Shown here one piece after another: positions 34,868-44,230 of a stretch of 51,632 bases of DNA. Origin of the DNA: Photobacterium aquimaris (GTDB lineage Bacteria > Pseudomonadota > Gammaproteobacteria > Enterobacterales > Vibrionaceae); assembly GCF_002954455.1 (NCBI RefSeq), contig NZ_MSCC01000005.1:85913-137544 (forward strand). Reading direction: 5' to 3'. The notes under the pieces are model-generated. The model was not told the DNA's origin, did no database searches, and saw only the letters and a program-made list of their open reading frames with translations. Each line of letters starts with the position of its first letter. Within the stretch, counting starts at the first letter, position 1. A program made the position numbers and the translations under genes.

Positions 34868-36558
34868 TGACAGAGCAAAAATTATCAGATAACGAACGTT
34901 TAAAGCGCCAAAGTAATTTTCTTCGTGGCACCATTGAGCAAGATCTTGATGATCGCATTACCGGTGGTTTTACCGCTGATAACTTTCAGTTAATTCGTTT
35001 TCATGGCATGTATCAGCAAGATGATCGTGATATTCGTGCTGAGCGTGCCAAGCAAAAATTAGAGCCGCTACAAAATGTGATGTTACGTGCGCGCATGCCG
35101 GGAGGAGTGATCACTCCAAAGCAGTGGCTTGCGATTGATAAGTTTGCCGATGAGCACACCTCTTATGGCAGTATCCGTTTAACAACTCGTCAAACGTTTC
35201 AGTTTCATGGGGTACTAAAACCTAATATTAAGCTGATGCACCAAACGCTAAATAAAATTGGCATTGATTCGATTGCAACAGCCGGAGATGTTAACCGTAA
35301 CGTACTGTGTACCACTAACCCAGTAGAATCCGAGCTTCACCAACAAGCGTATGAGTGGGCGAAAAAGATCAGTGAACACCTGTTACCTAAAACCCGTGCT
35401 TATGCGGAAATTTGGTTAGACGGAGAAAAACTAGAAACAACTGATGAAGAACCAATTTTAGGCAGTAATTATTTGCCGCGTAAGTTTAAAACCACAGTAG
35501 TTATTCCGCCGCAAAATGATGTTGATGTTCATGCTAATGATCTTAACTTTATTGCGATTGCAGACAATGGTCAGTTAGTTGGTTTTAATGTTTTAGTCGG
35601 TGGTGGGCTGGCAATGACTCACGGTGATCACTCGACTTATCCTCGTCGTGCTGATGATTTTGGTTTTATTCCATTAGAGAAAACATTAGATATTGCAGCT
35701 GCGGTAGTCACCACTCAACGTGATTGGGGTAATCGTTCCAACCGTAAAAATGCCAAGACCAAATACACCTTAGATCGCGTCGGTAGTGATGTATTTAAAG
35801 CAGAAGTAGAAAAGCGCGCTGGTATTAAGTTTGAGGACAGTCGACATTATGAGTTTACCGATCGTGGTGATCGTATTGGTTGGGTTGAAGGTATCGACGG
35901 TAAGCATCACCTAGCGCTGTTTATTGAAAATGGACGTTTATTGGATTATCCAAATAAGCCACTAAAAACAGGTGTGGCTGAAATTGCTAAGGTTCATCGC
36001 GGTGATTTTCGCATGACGGCTAATCAAAACTTAATTGTAGCGGGTGTATTGGCAAAAGATAAAGCCAAGATCGAGCAGATAGCCCGTGATCATGGTTTGA
36101 TGGATGACAGTGTCAGTGAACAACGTAAAAGCTCGATGGCTTGTGTTTCGCTGCCAACCTGTCCACTGGCGATGGCGGAAGCTGAGCGTTTTCTACCTGA
36201 ATTCGTGACTGACGTTGAAGAAATTTTAGCAAAACATGGCTTGAATAAAGATGAAAATATTATTCTACGTGTTACGGGGTGTCCAAATGGTTGTGGCCGC
36301 GCGATGTTGGCCGAAATCGGCCTCGTAGGTAAAGCTCCAGGACGTTATAACCTTCATTTAGGTGGTAACCGTAACGGTACTCGTGTACCAAAAATGTACC
36401 GTGAGAATATTACCGTGGCTCAAATTATGGATGAAATGGATAGTTTAGTTGGGCGCTGGGCAACAGAGCGTCAACAGAATGAAGGCTTTGGTGATTTTAC
36501 CATTCGTGCTGGCATTATTGATGAAGTAAAAATATCGATGAGGGATTTCTATGCCTAA
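34867..36558 (+). CDS. cysI: Sulfite reductase [NADPH] hemoprotein, beta subunit
   Basis: Six-electron reduction of sulfite to sulfide at a siroheme coupled to a [4Fe-4S] cluster. The cluster cysteines are in CVSLPTCPLAMAEAE and TGCPNGCGR. Arg and Lys residues for sulfite binding are in SIRLTTRQTFQFHG and the NRKNAKTKYTLDR region. The 563 residues are close to E. coli CysI. It overlaps cysJ by 1 base and cysH by 8, so the three genes are translated as a unit. Confidence 0.97.
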   Translation: MTEQKLSDNERLKRQSNFLRGTIEQDLDDRITGGFTADNFQLIRFHGMYQQDDRDIRAERAKQKLEPLQNVMLRARMPGGVITPKQWLAIDKFADEHTSYGSIRLTTRQTFQFHGVLKPNIKLMHQTLNKIGIDSIATAGDVNRNVLCTTNPVESELHQQAYEWAKKISEHLLPKTRAYAEIWLDGEKLETTDEEPILGSNYLPRKFKTTVVIPPQNDVDVHANDLNFIAIADNGQLVGFNVLVGGGLAMTHGDHSTYPRRADDFGFIPLEKTLDIAAAVVTTQRDWGNRSNRKNAKTKYTLDRVGSDVFKAEVEKRAGIKFEDSRHYEFTDRGDRIGWVEGIDGKHHLALFIENGRLLDYPNKPLKTGVAEIAKVHRGDFRMTANQNLIVAGVLAKDKAKIEQIARDHGLMDDSVSEQRKSSMACVSLPTCPLAMAEAERFLPEFVTDVEEILAKHGLNKDENIILRVTGCPNGCGRAMLAEIGLVGKAPGRYNLHLGGNRNGTRVPKMYRENITVAQIMDEMDSLVGRWATERQQNEGFGDFTIRAGIIDEVKISMRDFYA

Positions 36559-37315
36559 ATTTCAACTGGCTGAGTTGCTTGAACTGCCAAAAGTGAGTCA
36601 AATTATTCAGTTGGCTGAGATTAATGCCATGCTGGAGACACTGACAGCGCAACAACGGGTGCAATGGGCATTAGAGAACCTTGAGGGTGAGTTTGCGTTA
36701 GCTTCTAGTTTTGGAATCCAATCGGCAGTGATGCTACATCTAGTCACGCAAGCGAAAGCGAATATTGCAGTAGTGTTAACCGATACCGGGTATTTATTTC
36801 CTGAAACCTATCAGTTTATTGATAGTTTAACCAAACAATTAAACCTTAATCTTCATGTCTACAGCGCCAAACAAAGTGCCGCATGGCAAGAAGCACGTTA
36901 TGGTCAATTGTGGCTACAAGGTGTCGATGGAATTAAACAATATAACCAGCTTAATAAAGTCGAGCCGATGCGACGAGCATTAAATGAACTGAATGTGAGC
37001 ACGTGGTTTTCTGGTTTACGCCGTGAGCAAGCAGATTCTCGAGCGACATTACCAATATTAGCGATTCAAAATGGGCGGTTTAAGTTTTTACCCGTGATAG
37101 ATTGGAGTAATGAAGATATCGATACTTACTTACAACAACACGGGTTACCTTATCATCCATTAAAACAGCAAGACTATTTATCGGTCGGGGATACCCATAC
37201 CACCGTTAAATGGCAGCCGGGTATGACTGAGCAAGAAACTCGCTTTTTTGGTCTTAAGCGTGAATGTGGATTACATGAAGATAATGATACCGAATCGCAT
37301 GGTTCTGGTATTTGA
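36551..37315 (+). CDS. cysH: Phosphoadenosine phosphosulfate reductase CysH
   Basis: Thioredoxin-dependent reduction of PAPS to sulfite. The PP-loop-like fold shows ASSFGIQSAVMLHL, LTDTGYLFPETYQFID, WFSGLRREQADSRA and WSNEDIDTYL. The catalytic cysteine is in the C-terminal KRECGLHED motif. No additional CysCys pairs are present, so it is the PAPS type without an iron-sulfur cluster. At 254 residues it is slightly longer than E. coli CysH. It ends the cysJIH operon. Confidence 0.96.
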   Translation: MPKFQLAELLELPKVSQIIQLAEINAMLETLTAQQRVQWALENLEGEFALASSFGIQSAVMLHLVTQAKANIAVVLTDTGYLFPETYQFIDSLTKQLNLNLHVYSAKQSAAWQEARYGQLWLQGVDGIKQYNQLNKVEPMRRALNELNVSTWFSGLRREQADSRATLPILAIQNGRFKFLPVIDWSNEDIDTYLQQHGLPYHPLKQQDYLSVGDTHTTVKWQPGMTEQETRFFGLKRECGLHEDNDTESHGSGI

Positions 37316-37340
37316 TGACACGATAAATATCGAGATTTAA

Positions 37341-37374
37341 TAAAAAACAAGGCAGCGTTTAGACGCTGCCTTGT
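37341..37374 (-). terminator. Terminator between convergent cysH and the DUF2780 gene
   Basis: A perfect 12-bp stem ACAAGGCAGCGT / ACGCTGCCTTGT with loop TTAG. The T run appears on the minus strand (TAAAAAA at 37341-37347 on plus), so it mainly serves the DUF2780 gene; the hairpin also stands behind cysH. Confidence 0.85.
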
Positions 37375-37396
37375 TGGTTATTGCTGTTGAATCAGC

Positions 37397-37888
37397 TTAT
37401 TTTGCAGCCGCTGCCGGTGCCCATACCTTATCTAATGCACCTAAAAGGGCATTACTTGCACCTTGTTGGCCTAAGAATTGAGTGATAACAGGAATGAATT
37501 TATTGATCATACTTGGATCCATTCCTAGCAGTGAGAACACTTTATCAATGTTAGCTTGGTTACTTAATAATTGACCTAGTCCCATTGGTAGTGAGTCTGT
37601 TAGCTTTTCTGCGCCAGGGATTAATTTTGAAAGTTCACTGCCTTGTGGGCCTGAAAGTTGGCTCGCTGCTAAACCTAATAAAGCGCCTGCGCCACCTGCT
37701 GCTTGTTCAGGTTTGACACCAAGCTCAGAAATAAGAGTTTTTGTGAGTGGGTTTTGTGCCACTTGGCTGACCACTTGATCTGCACTTTCGCCACCGAAAA
37801 TATCAGACAAACTAAAAGCGTAGCTCATGGTGCTTGATGATAATAATGCAACTGCAGCGAGAGTCGTTACGATACGACATTTTTTCAT
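37397..37888 (-). CDS. DUF2780 family secreted protein
   Basis: Conserved protein of unknown function (DUF2780, seen in Vibrio and relatives). A signal peptide (KKCRIVTTLAAVALLSSSTMSYA) ends near residue 24. The mature part is Gly/Ala/Leu-rich with helical segments (LTKTLISELGVKPEQAAGGAGALLGLAASQL; INKFIPVITQFLGQQG in pattern), as in the family. It ends in PAAAAK. It is transcribed alone, converging on cysH. Confidence 0.78.
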   Translation of the reverse strand: MKKCRIVTTLAAVALLSSSTMSYAFSLSDIFGGESADQVVSQVAQNPLTKTLISELGVKPEQAAGGAGALLGLAASQLSGPQGSELSKLIPGAEKLTDSLPMGLGQLLSNQANIDKVFSLLGMDPSMINKFIPVITQFLGQQGASNALLGALDKVWAPAAAAK

Positions 37889-38015
37889 TGGGAGACTCCT
37901 TAGTAAAGATAAATACCGAAGTCTTTAAAATTAGAAATTGACTTGGGTATGTCAATCCTAGTGAAGATTTATCAAATTGTAATGCTTTTTTTATTGATTA
38001 ACGTTTATTGCAACT

Positions 38016-38043
38016 ATAAAAAACGACGCTTAAAGCGCCGTTT
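38016..38043 (-). terminator. Intrinsic terminator after fklB
   Basis: Read on the minus strand, the stem AACGGCGCT / AGCGTCGTT (one G-T pair) is followed by T residues, 24 bases past the fklB stop. Confidence 0.85.
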
Positions 38044-38066
38044 ATTTATATGTTCAGCTTACGATA

Positions 38067-38687
38067 TTAAAGAATATCTAGTAGCTCAACTTCAAATACT
38101 AGTGCAGCATACGGAGGGATTGCAGCGCCTGCGCCGCGCTCACCGTAAGCAAGGTTTTGTGGAATAGATAGTTTCCACTTAGAACCTACTGGCATCATTT
38201 GAAGAGCTTCAACCCAACCAGCGATAACGCCAGTTACAGGGAATTCTGCAGGTTGACCACGAGATACAGAGCTGTCAAAAACAGTGCCATCTGTTAGCAT
38301 ACCGTGGTAGTGCACACGAACTTGCTTGTCAGAAGTTGGAATTTCACCGTTACCTTCAACTAGAACTTCGTATTGAAGACCTGAATCAGTAACTGTAACT
38401 TCTGGACGCTGTGCATTTTCAGCTAAGAATGCTTCACCGTCAGCAGCTGCTAGTTTAGCTTGCTCTTGACGTGCAGCGTCTGCTGCTGTGTGAAGTTCAC
38501 GTAGTGCATTGTTGATTTCGTCAACTTCGATTTCTGGCATCTCGCCAGCAAGAGAAGCTGCAATACCTTTAGCAATTGCTGCTACGTTTAGGCCTTCAAG
38601 ACCACTTTGTGCTAGTTGTTGGCCCATTTGTAGACCAATACCGTAGCTTGCTTTAGTCTCAACTGTATCTAGTTTAACGTCAGACAT
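38067..38687 (-). CDS. fklB: FKBP-type peptidyl-prolyl cis-trans isomerase FklB
   Basis: Proline isomerase of the FKBP22/Mip-like type. The N-terminal dimerisation helices begin TVETKASYGIGLQMGQQLAQSG in pattern. The C-terminal FKBP domain shows VRVHYHGMLTDGTVFDSS, GVIAGWVEALQMMPVGSKW and IPPYAALVFEVELLDI. No signal peptide is seen, so it is probably cytoplasmic. I chose the ATG at 38687 (206 residues) because AAGAG is well spaced for it; the ATG at 38696 lies directly on that site. Confidence 0.94.
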   Translation of the reverse strand: MSDVKLDTVETKASYGIGLQMGQQLAQSGLEGLNVAAIAKGIAASLAGEMPEIEVDEINNALRELHTAADAARQEQAKLAAADGEAFLAENAQRPEVTVTDSGLQYEVLVEGNGEIPTSDKQVRVHYHGMLTDGTVFDSSVSRGQPAEFPVTGVIAGWVEALQMMPVGSKWKLSIPQNLAYGERGAGAAIPPYAALVFEVELLDIL

Positions 38688-38811
38688 TATTGTCATCTCT
38701 TAATGTAGAATGAATTAAAGTAAGCAGGATAACAGTTTCGCCCCCATTGGGTAAATGTTTGTAACTAATATTCGCTAATTGCGTGACATATGAAGCTTCG
38801 GAGTGCTGTAT

Positions 38812-39672
38812 ATGGGAAAGGTAAATCGCCGTTCAAATAAAAAAAATGGCCGCCGTCAACCGCCAGTAACATTAAACATTGGTGTGATGAAGGCAAAGTG
38901 CGGTGAGCGTATAGCTGGCATTGGTCAGGTATGGCAGCGTTTTCCACGTTTTCATCGTTGGGCGTTGATCATTTTAATTCCGATATTTATTGGCGTGCTA
39001 ATGTTGCCGTCAGAACAAGAATTAGAAGGAGGGGCGGGTAATGTGCCGATGCGACGTGATATCTTACTAAACCTAGGCAATAGTGATGTTGCCAATCAAG
39101 TCAGCTCTGGTCCAAATATTCAGGCAGAAAATAATCCTGATAGCAGTGGTAAGCAAAGTGTGGTTAAGCGTACCGATGTGGTATTAGATAGCGCTGATAT
39201 TAAAGAAGATGCAGGAATGAAAGCTACGGGAGGAATGGAAGATCGCGGCCCTGCGCCTGAGCGTAAACCTATAGCATCAAAAATTTACCCAATTAATGGC
39301 GGTAAGGTCTATACCATTGATCCTACGACTCATAAACCAGTCGTGGTATCAAAAGCTGCTCAACCTCAAGCCCAACCAACATCAGTGGCAGCGAATCAAC
39401 CTGCGGGTATTGCTGGTAAGTGGTACAGTTTGAAAGTACCTGCTGGAGAAACGCTAGCCAATATTTTCCGTGATAAGAATTTACCGTTAGGTGATCTTTA
39501 TGCAATGGCGAATATTGAAGGTGCGGGTAAGCCAATTAGCCGTATTCAAGCTGGACAAATATTACGTTACCGTCAAAATAGCCAAGGTGAAATTGAGGGC
39601 TTACAAATTCAAGGCAATGGTATTTCTGCGTCGTATGCAAGAAATGCGAGTGGACACTTCTATCGTCAATAA
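38812..39672 (+). CDS. ytfB: YtfB/OapA-type LysM-like cell-envelope protein
   Basis: Inner-membrane protein with a periplasmic OapA (LysM-like) domain. E. coli YtfB binds glycan at the septum and Haemophilus OapA affects colony opacity and adhesion. Basic cytoplasmic N-terminus, then PRFHRWALIILIPIFIGVLML with one membrane segment near residues 46-66. A low-complexity linker follows, and then the OapA domain WYSLKVPAGETLANIFRDKN to ILRYRQN. ATG 38812 has GGAG 8 bases upstream, better than GTG 38803. It is divergent from fklB, the same neighbour as in E. coli. Confidence 0.85.
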   Translation: MGKVNRRSNKKNGRRQPPVTLNIGVMKAKCGERIAGIGQVWQRFPRFHRWALIILIPIFIGVLMLPSEQELEGGAGNVPMRRDILLNLGNSDVANQVSSGPNIQAENNPDSSGKQSVVKRTDVVLDSADIKEDAGMKATGGMEDRGPAPERKPIASKIYPINGGKVYTIDPTTHKPVVVSKAAQPQAQPTSVAANQPAGIAGKWYSLKVPAGETLANIFRDKNLPLGDLYAMANIEGAGKPISRIQAGQILRYRQNSQGEIEGLQIQGNGISASYARNASGHFYRQ

Positions 39673-39754
39673 ATTTGATTGTGATTGGATCTAAACCAAC
39701 CAGCCGCTAATGAATCTGTCTTACTAATAAGTCAGCTCGGCGGCTGATTTGTTT

Positions 39755-40627
39755 TTAATCGCTACCATGGATAAAGGTATTGTTACGATAACGACGTTTT
39801 GGCCACGGCGCCATTGGCATAATAATCAGAAAAATCCCTAAGCCAGTAAGCCAGTCAGGTGTTTCGTTAAACCATAGATAACCAAAAACTGTCACGAATA
39901 TCAGCCCTGAATATTCAGCAAGGCCAATTTTATAGGTCTCACTTTGACGATATGCTGCAACACAGCTTCCTTGATAGCCTAATGTGAATATCGCGCTTGC
40001 CGCAATCAATAGCCATTGCTCACTCTGTAATGGTTGCCAATATTGATATGCTAATAGACTCGATACTGGTAATGATAAAATTCCCGTCCAAAATAGAGTA
40101 CTGATAATCGGCTGCTGTGGTGGCAGTTTTCGCACTAAAACATTATACAGCGCTAAGGTAGACGCCGTACCTAAAGCAGCAAATGCCGCCCAATGAAATT
40201 GCTCAGGCCGTAATACGATCACTATGCCTATAAAGCCGATTGCAGTTGCCAGTACTTTTTGTTTATTTGGGCGTTCACCTAAAATGATCATTGAGAGTGG
40301 CAGCATCAATAACGGCGCAGCATAAAACAGGGCGTTGGCGGTTGCTAATGGTAAATAAGTTATGGCAATGAGTAACATGCCGCTACCAGCTAATACCAGA
40401 TGCGCACGAATAGCATTAATTTTCCAATGGCCAATATCACGTTGGGCTGAGGGTAATCGTAACCATAACGGTGTAATCAGCATCACACTTAATAATTGGC
40501 GAATAAACATATATTGAAATACTGATACGCTGCCATTTAATAGTTTTACAGTCACATCAGATAATGATGACGATAAATTGCCGCAAATTAAAATCGCAAT
40601 ACCTATTGAAACGGCAGACCACCGCAT
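39755..40627 (-). CDS. EamA/DMT-family transporter
   Basis: Probable ten-helix inner-membrane exporter of the drug/metabolite transporter superfamily, substrate unknown. Two EamA halves are visible: the first has VFQYMFIRQLLSVMLITPLW and ANALFYAAPLLMLPLSMIILGERP, the second LIFVTVFGYLWFNETPDWLTG in pattern. The length of 290 residues is normal. Its start overlaps the elaA stop by one base, so the two are cotranscribed. Confidence 0.85.
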   Translation of the reverse strand: MRWSAVSIGIAILICGNLSSSLSDVTVKLLNGSVSVFQYMFIRQLLSVMLITPLWLRLPSAQRDIGHWKINAIRAHLVLAGSGMLLIAITYLPLATANALFYAAPLLMLPLSMIILGERPNKQKVLATAIGFIGIVIVLRPEQFHWAAFAALGTASTLALYNVLVRKLPPQQPIISTLFWTGILSLPVSSLLAYQYWQPLQSEQWLLIAASAIFTLGYQGSCVAAYRQSETYKIGLAEYSGLIFVTVFGYLWFNETPDWLTGLGIFLIIMPMAPWPKRRYRNNTFIHGSD

Positions 40628-41088
40628 TACACCAGCTCTTGCAATAATTGCATATCAACGTGAGGGATACCGTCTTCAAGGTACATTTCAGAGGTCTGAG
40701 TAAAGCCGTGTGATTGATAGAAATCAACTAAGTATTGTTGAGCGCCAATTTCAATTAACTGCTGCGGCCAAATTGCCTCTGCATGTGCTAACCCTTGACG
40801 CAGTAATTGATGGCCTAGCCCTGATTTACGTTGGTTTTGTGTCACGACTACTCGGCCAATGCTGACATTGTCATAGGTTACACCTGGTGCTAATAGACGT
40901 AAGTATGCGACTAACTCATTGTTAGCATAACCGAGTAAGTGATAAACATTGTCGGCACGATCATGATCATCAAGATCGGGGTACACACAGTTTTGTTCAA
41001 CACAAAATATGTCGGAACGCAGTTTTAAAAGGTCATAAAGCTGGTGGGTGGTCAGCTGTTCAAAAGGTAAACATTGCCAAGTTGTCAT
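40627..41088 (-). CDS. elaA: GNAT-family acetyltransferase ElaA
   Basis: Acetyl-CoA-dependent N-acetyltransferase of the ElaA group, substrate not known. The N-terminus has LYDLLKLRSDIFCVEQNCVYPDLDD in pattern, a strong ElaA feature. The acetyl-CoA loop is IGRVVVTQNQRKSGLGHQLL, and FYQSHGFTQTSEMYLEDGIPH ends the fold. At 153 residues it is complete. It is translationally coupled to the EamA transporter downstream. Confidence 0.9.
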   Translation of the reverse strand: MTTWQCLPFEQLTTHQLYDLLKLRSDIFCVEQNCVYPDLDDHDRADNVYHLLGYANNELVAYLRLLAPGVTYDNVSIGRVVVTQNQRKSGLGHQLLRQGLAHAEAIWPQQLIEIGAQQYLVDFYQSHGFTQTSEMYLEDGIPHVDMQLLQELV

Positions 41089-41154
41089 GATTGAAGTCCT
41101 TGTTAAGTATTCTGCGAGTGTATCGGTATTTATTCGTTATGAAATTAACAATGG

Positions 41155-41751
41155 TTAACTTTTCTCAATAATATCGTCACTTGCAATCCGTTTTTTGATA
41201 CGGCTGAGGCTGATAGAAGTAATCCCTAAGTAAGACGCTAATTGGTAATCGGTAATACGGCCGACTAGCTCTGGAAAATGGTCGCAAAACAATTGCAATC
41301 GCTGCTCAGGCGTGTGCATTAACATAAAGCGTTCTTTGTGTTCTTTATGCAGTAATTGGCGTTCTAATAATGCTTGATAAAGTGGATGTTGTTGCTGACG
41401 CCATTGTTGAAATAAGCTGATTGGCAACATGATTAATTGACTGGCAGATAATGTTTCTAATAAAAATGCCGAAGGTGCGTTAGTGATTAAACTTTCAAAG
41501 CCAATAATTACATCTTGATCCCAGTAGAACTCTTTACTGAATTGTTTACCTTGATCCGTAAGGTAACACGCATGACAAAGACCATTTAACAGAAAGTAGC
41601 AATGGGTTGGTGTTTGTCCTTGGTGTAATAGAATATGTCGAGTGGGTAGTTCTAGTTGTTCAGCAACGGCAACCACATCGTTAATGGTTGCTGTATCAGC
41701 ACCAAGTTGGGTTAAAAAAGTGGTTAATTCAACGTGGTTTTTAGATGGCAT
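41155..41751 (-). CDS. Crp/Fnr-type transcriptional regulator
   Basis: A cyclic-nucleotide-binding-like beta-roll (HILLHQGQTPTHCYFLLNGLCHACYL; DVIIGFESLITNAPSAF) is followed by a C-terminal helix-turn-helix (RITDYQLASYLGITSISLSRIKKRI). The ligand-contact Arg/Ser of true CRP and the Fe-S cysteines of FNR are not evident, so the signal is unknown. At 198 residues it resembles the small Crp/Fnr proteins near transport genes in Vibrio. It lies 66 bases before elaA and may control elaA and the EamA gene. Confidence 0.82.
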   Translation of the reverse strand: MPSKNHVELTTFLTQLGADTATINDVVAVAEQLELPTRHILLHQGQTPTHCYFLLNGLCHACYLTDQGKQFSKEFYWDQDVIIGFESLITNAPSAFLLETLSASQLIMLPISLFQQWRQQQHPLYQALLERQLLHKEHKERFMLMHTPEQRLQLFCDHFPELVGRITDYQLASYLGITSISLSRIKKRIASDDIIEKS

Positions 41752-41792
41752 AGGTAATCTAACATTTAAAGAGGCAGTAGCAGTAGTGTATC

Positions 41793-41822
41793 AAAAAAAT
41801 ACCGCAACCAAGGTTGCGGTAT
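41793..41822 (-). terminator. Intrinsic terminator after cpdB
   Basis: A perfect 11-bp stem ATACCGCAACC / GGTTGCGGTAT with a 2-base AA centre. The A run at 41793-41799 gives the T run on the minus strand, 23 bases past the cpdB stop. Confidence 0.9.
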
Positions 41823-41845
41823 ATAGATGTTACTTAAGGCGGAGA

Positions 41846-43813
41846 CTATTTTTTAGACTGAAGATCCAATTGGTAAATTGCAAATCCACCCGGAGTGGTG
41901 CTTACTTGGTGCATCGGGTATTGGCCTTTATCTTTAATAAACGTTGCCGCTTTATCACTGTTAGCTGTTTCAAATTGAATCTTTAACTGCTTATCACTTG
42001 TCAGCGGCGTGAAGTGCCAGTTGTTATCAGCACTTGGTACTACTTGACCTTTTTGTTTGCTCACTCGACTGATGTAATCTGACAATACAGTGCGATTCTC
42101 ATCTGGTGATGCAAAGGCAATAAATGCTTCACCTGTACCAGCAAACTTGCCGCTGTAAGCGCGATAGTTATTGGTTGCGATTAAGAACGTTTGCTTTAGA
42201 TCAATCGGTTTACCATTAAAGCTTAAATCTTTAATTCGGTTCGCGGTTGGATTAATTAGCTTACATTCGCCATCGTATTTAGCTGGTTGTGAAATATCAA
42301 TGTTGTATTTAACGCCATCAATGACATCAAAGTTATAAGTACGGAAACCATCCCAGTTAATTAAACCTTGTGGTTTATCACTATTAACATCAATTTGGTT
42401 AAATTGTGCTGCTGAACATTCAAGCCACTCTTGAACTTCTTTACCCGTCACTTTCATTGCAACCAGTGTATTTGGGTATAAGTATAAGTCAGCTGCATTA
42501 CGGAACGTCAGTTGTCCAGCTTCTACTTCAGTGTAGTTACCTGCGTCATTACCACGACCACCTGCTTTAAAAGGTGCGGCGGCAGATAATACTGGTAGAC
42601 CATCAAGATCAGGATCGCCTTGAATAAAGCGTTCGACATAATCTTTTTGGGCTAAGTTAACAATTTGCACTGTTGGATCATCTTGAACCAAAGCCAAATA
42701 GCTGTACATCACATCACTGGCTTTACCAATTGGCTGATTCACAAAATCACGAGTAGCGTTATGATCAATTTTTACCGCTGCAACTAATTTAGGATCAGCT
42801 TTTACTAATGGTTGTTGGTTGGCTTTATCAAAGATCGGACGAGCTTCTGTTTGGGCTGAGGTTACTTTCCAGCTATTACCGTCTTTGTCTAATACTAAAT
42901 CCATAATACCGACGTGATCGCCCCAGCGGCCAGGCATTACTGCAGGAATACCATTGATAGTGCCTTTTTCAATATCAGCACCAGGTAGGCTGGCAAAATC
43001 TTTACTTGGGAATACCGCATGTGAGTGACCAAATGCGATTGCATCAATCCCTTCAACTTGAGTCAGGAAGTAGACTGAGTTTTCTGCGCCCACTTTATAT
43101 GGGTCAGCTGATACGCCTGAATGTGGAATGGCGATAATAATATCGGCACCTTCCGCTTTCATTTGTGGAATAAACTTTTCAGCGGTTTGTTTAATGTCTT
43201 TGGCTTCTACTTTGCCTTCAAGATTGTTTTTATCCCAAACCATAATTTGCGGTGGTACAAAACCGATATAACCAATTTTTAGTTTTTGGTTGTTGCCATC
43301 GTTATCTTTAAAGGTGTAATCCTTAATAAGATAAGGTGTGAATAAGTTTTTACCCGTTTTTAGATCATATACATTAGCATTGATGTAAGGGAAGTTAGCA
43401 CCTTCAATACTGGTATCAAGGAAATCTAAACCATAGTTAAATTCGTGGTTACCAATATTACCAACAGCATAGCCAAGCTGGTTCATGACTTTATAAACCG
43501 GATGAACTTCGCCTTTTTTTATGCCTTTTGCCGCCATGTAATCACCCATAGGACTACCTTGCAACAAATCACCGTTATCCACTAACACACTGTTTGTTAC
43601 TTCTGCGCGTGCTTTCTCAACCAAAGTCGCAGTACGTACTAACCCAGTCTTATCGGTAGGCTTATCCTTGTAATAATCATAATCCATCACATTAGTATGA
43701 ATATCTGTTGTTTCAAGAATACGTAATTTAATGGTTTCTGCATTTGCAGGGCCGGCAAGCAGCAGTAGTCCGCCCAATACCGCGATAGATAAAGGTTTAA
43801 CAGCTAGTGTCAT
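41846..43813 (-). CDS. cpdB: Periplasmic 2',3'-cyclic-nucleotide 2'-phosphodiesterase/3'-nucleotidase
   Basis: Hydrolyses 2',3'-cyclic nucleotides and 3'-nucleotides for scavenging. A signal peptide (SIAVLGGLLLLAGPANA) is followed by a metallophosphatase domain with ETTDIHTNVMDYDYYKD, VDNGDLLQGSP, GNIGNHEFNYGL, IPHSGV and GHSHAVFP. The C-terminal 5'-nucleotidase domain has NNYRAYSGKFAGTGEA. YKDKPTD after the first metal motif separates CpdB from UshA. I chose ATG 43813 (655 residues), with GGAG six bases upstream; the TTG at 43825 is in frame but unsupported. Confidence 0.93.
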   Translation of the reverse strand: MTLAVKPLSIAVLGGLLLLAGPANAETIKLRILETTDIHTNVMDYDYYKDKPTDKTGLVRTATLVEKARAEVTNSVLVDNGDLLQGSPMGDYMAAKGIKKGEVHPVYKVMNQLGYAVGNIGNHEFNYGLDFLDTSIEGANFPYINANVYDLKTGKNLFTPYLIKDYTFKDNDGNNQKLKIGYIGFVPPQIMVWDKNNLEGKVEAKDIKQTAEKFIPQMKAEGADIIIAIPHSGVSADPYKVGAENSVYFLTQVEGIDAIAFGHSHAVFPSKDFASLPGADIEKGTINGIPAVMPGRWGDHVGIMDLVLDKDGNSWKVTSAQTEARPIFDKANQQPLVKADPKLVAAVKIDHNATRDFVNQPIGKASDVMYSYLALVQDDPTVQIVNLAQKDYVERFIQGDPDLDGLPVLSAAAPFKAGGRGNDAGNYTEVEAGQLTFRNAADLYLYPNTLVAMKVTGKEVQEWLECSAAQFNQIDVNSDKPQGLINWDGFRTYNFDVIDGVKYNIDISQPAKYDGECKLINPTANRIKDLSFNGKPIDLKQTFLIATNNYRAYSGKFAGTGEAFIAFASPDENRTVLSDYISRVSKQKGQVVPSADNNWHFTPLTSDKQLKIQFETANSDKAATFIKDKGQYPMHQVSTTPGGFAIYQLDLQSKK

Positions 43814-43825
43814 GTGAATCTCCAA

Positions 43826-44230
43826 AAAGGATAGGCAAGGAAAGCGCGCCTAAAATAGCAAATCTTATGCGAATACTATCGGCATCAATCACATAATTGT
43901 GCTTTAACTCTCATTTTTTATATGCATAGCCGTTATTAAGCCATCAGCAAATAGCAATTACACGCTTAAAAGTAAAAAGCGTTAATTAGATTAAGAAAGA
44001 AAAAGCATAACTTAGGTTCGAAGTGATATTTGAATATGCTTCATTAGGCTTGTTGTTAGCTATTTATATTTAGTTTGTATTTATTCATGGTTGATCATTC
44101 TATTTGGTGCAAAAAAATTAAGGATCAATGTCCCAACCAAACTTTTGGGTATAAAAAATGAAACTTTAGAATTTCAAGTAATATCGAAGCCTCTCTATAG
44201 TGGTAACAGAGCAACAATGGAGAGTGAACA
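43826..44230. other. Divergent regulatory region between cpdB and cysG
   Basis: About 400 bases without an ORF, AT-rich. A TATAAA at 44150-44155 is a possible -10 for the cysG operon; the -35 region is poor, as often in CysB-activated promoters. A CCCAA/TTGGG inverted repeat (44132-44149) directly precedes it and could be an operator. No CysB consensus could be fixed by eye. Confidence 0.35.

Noticed and set aside
37943..38167. Plus-strand 74-codon ORF between the DUF2780 gene and fklB
   Set aside because: It runs through the fklB terminator and antisense over fklB; no family resemblance.
44132..44149. CCCAA...TTGGG inverted repeat before cysG as a terminator
   Set aside because: What follows is A-rich, not T-rich, on the plus strand, and the stem is short; it may be an operator but this cannot be shown.
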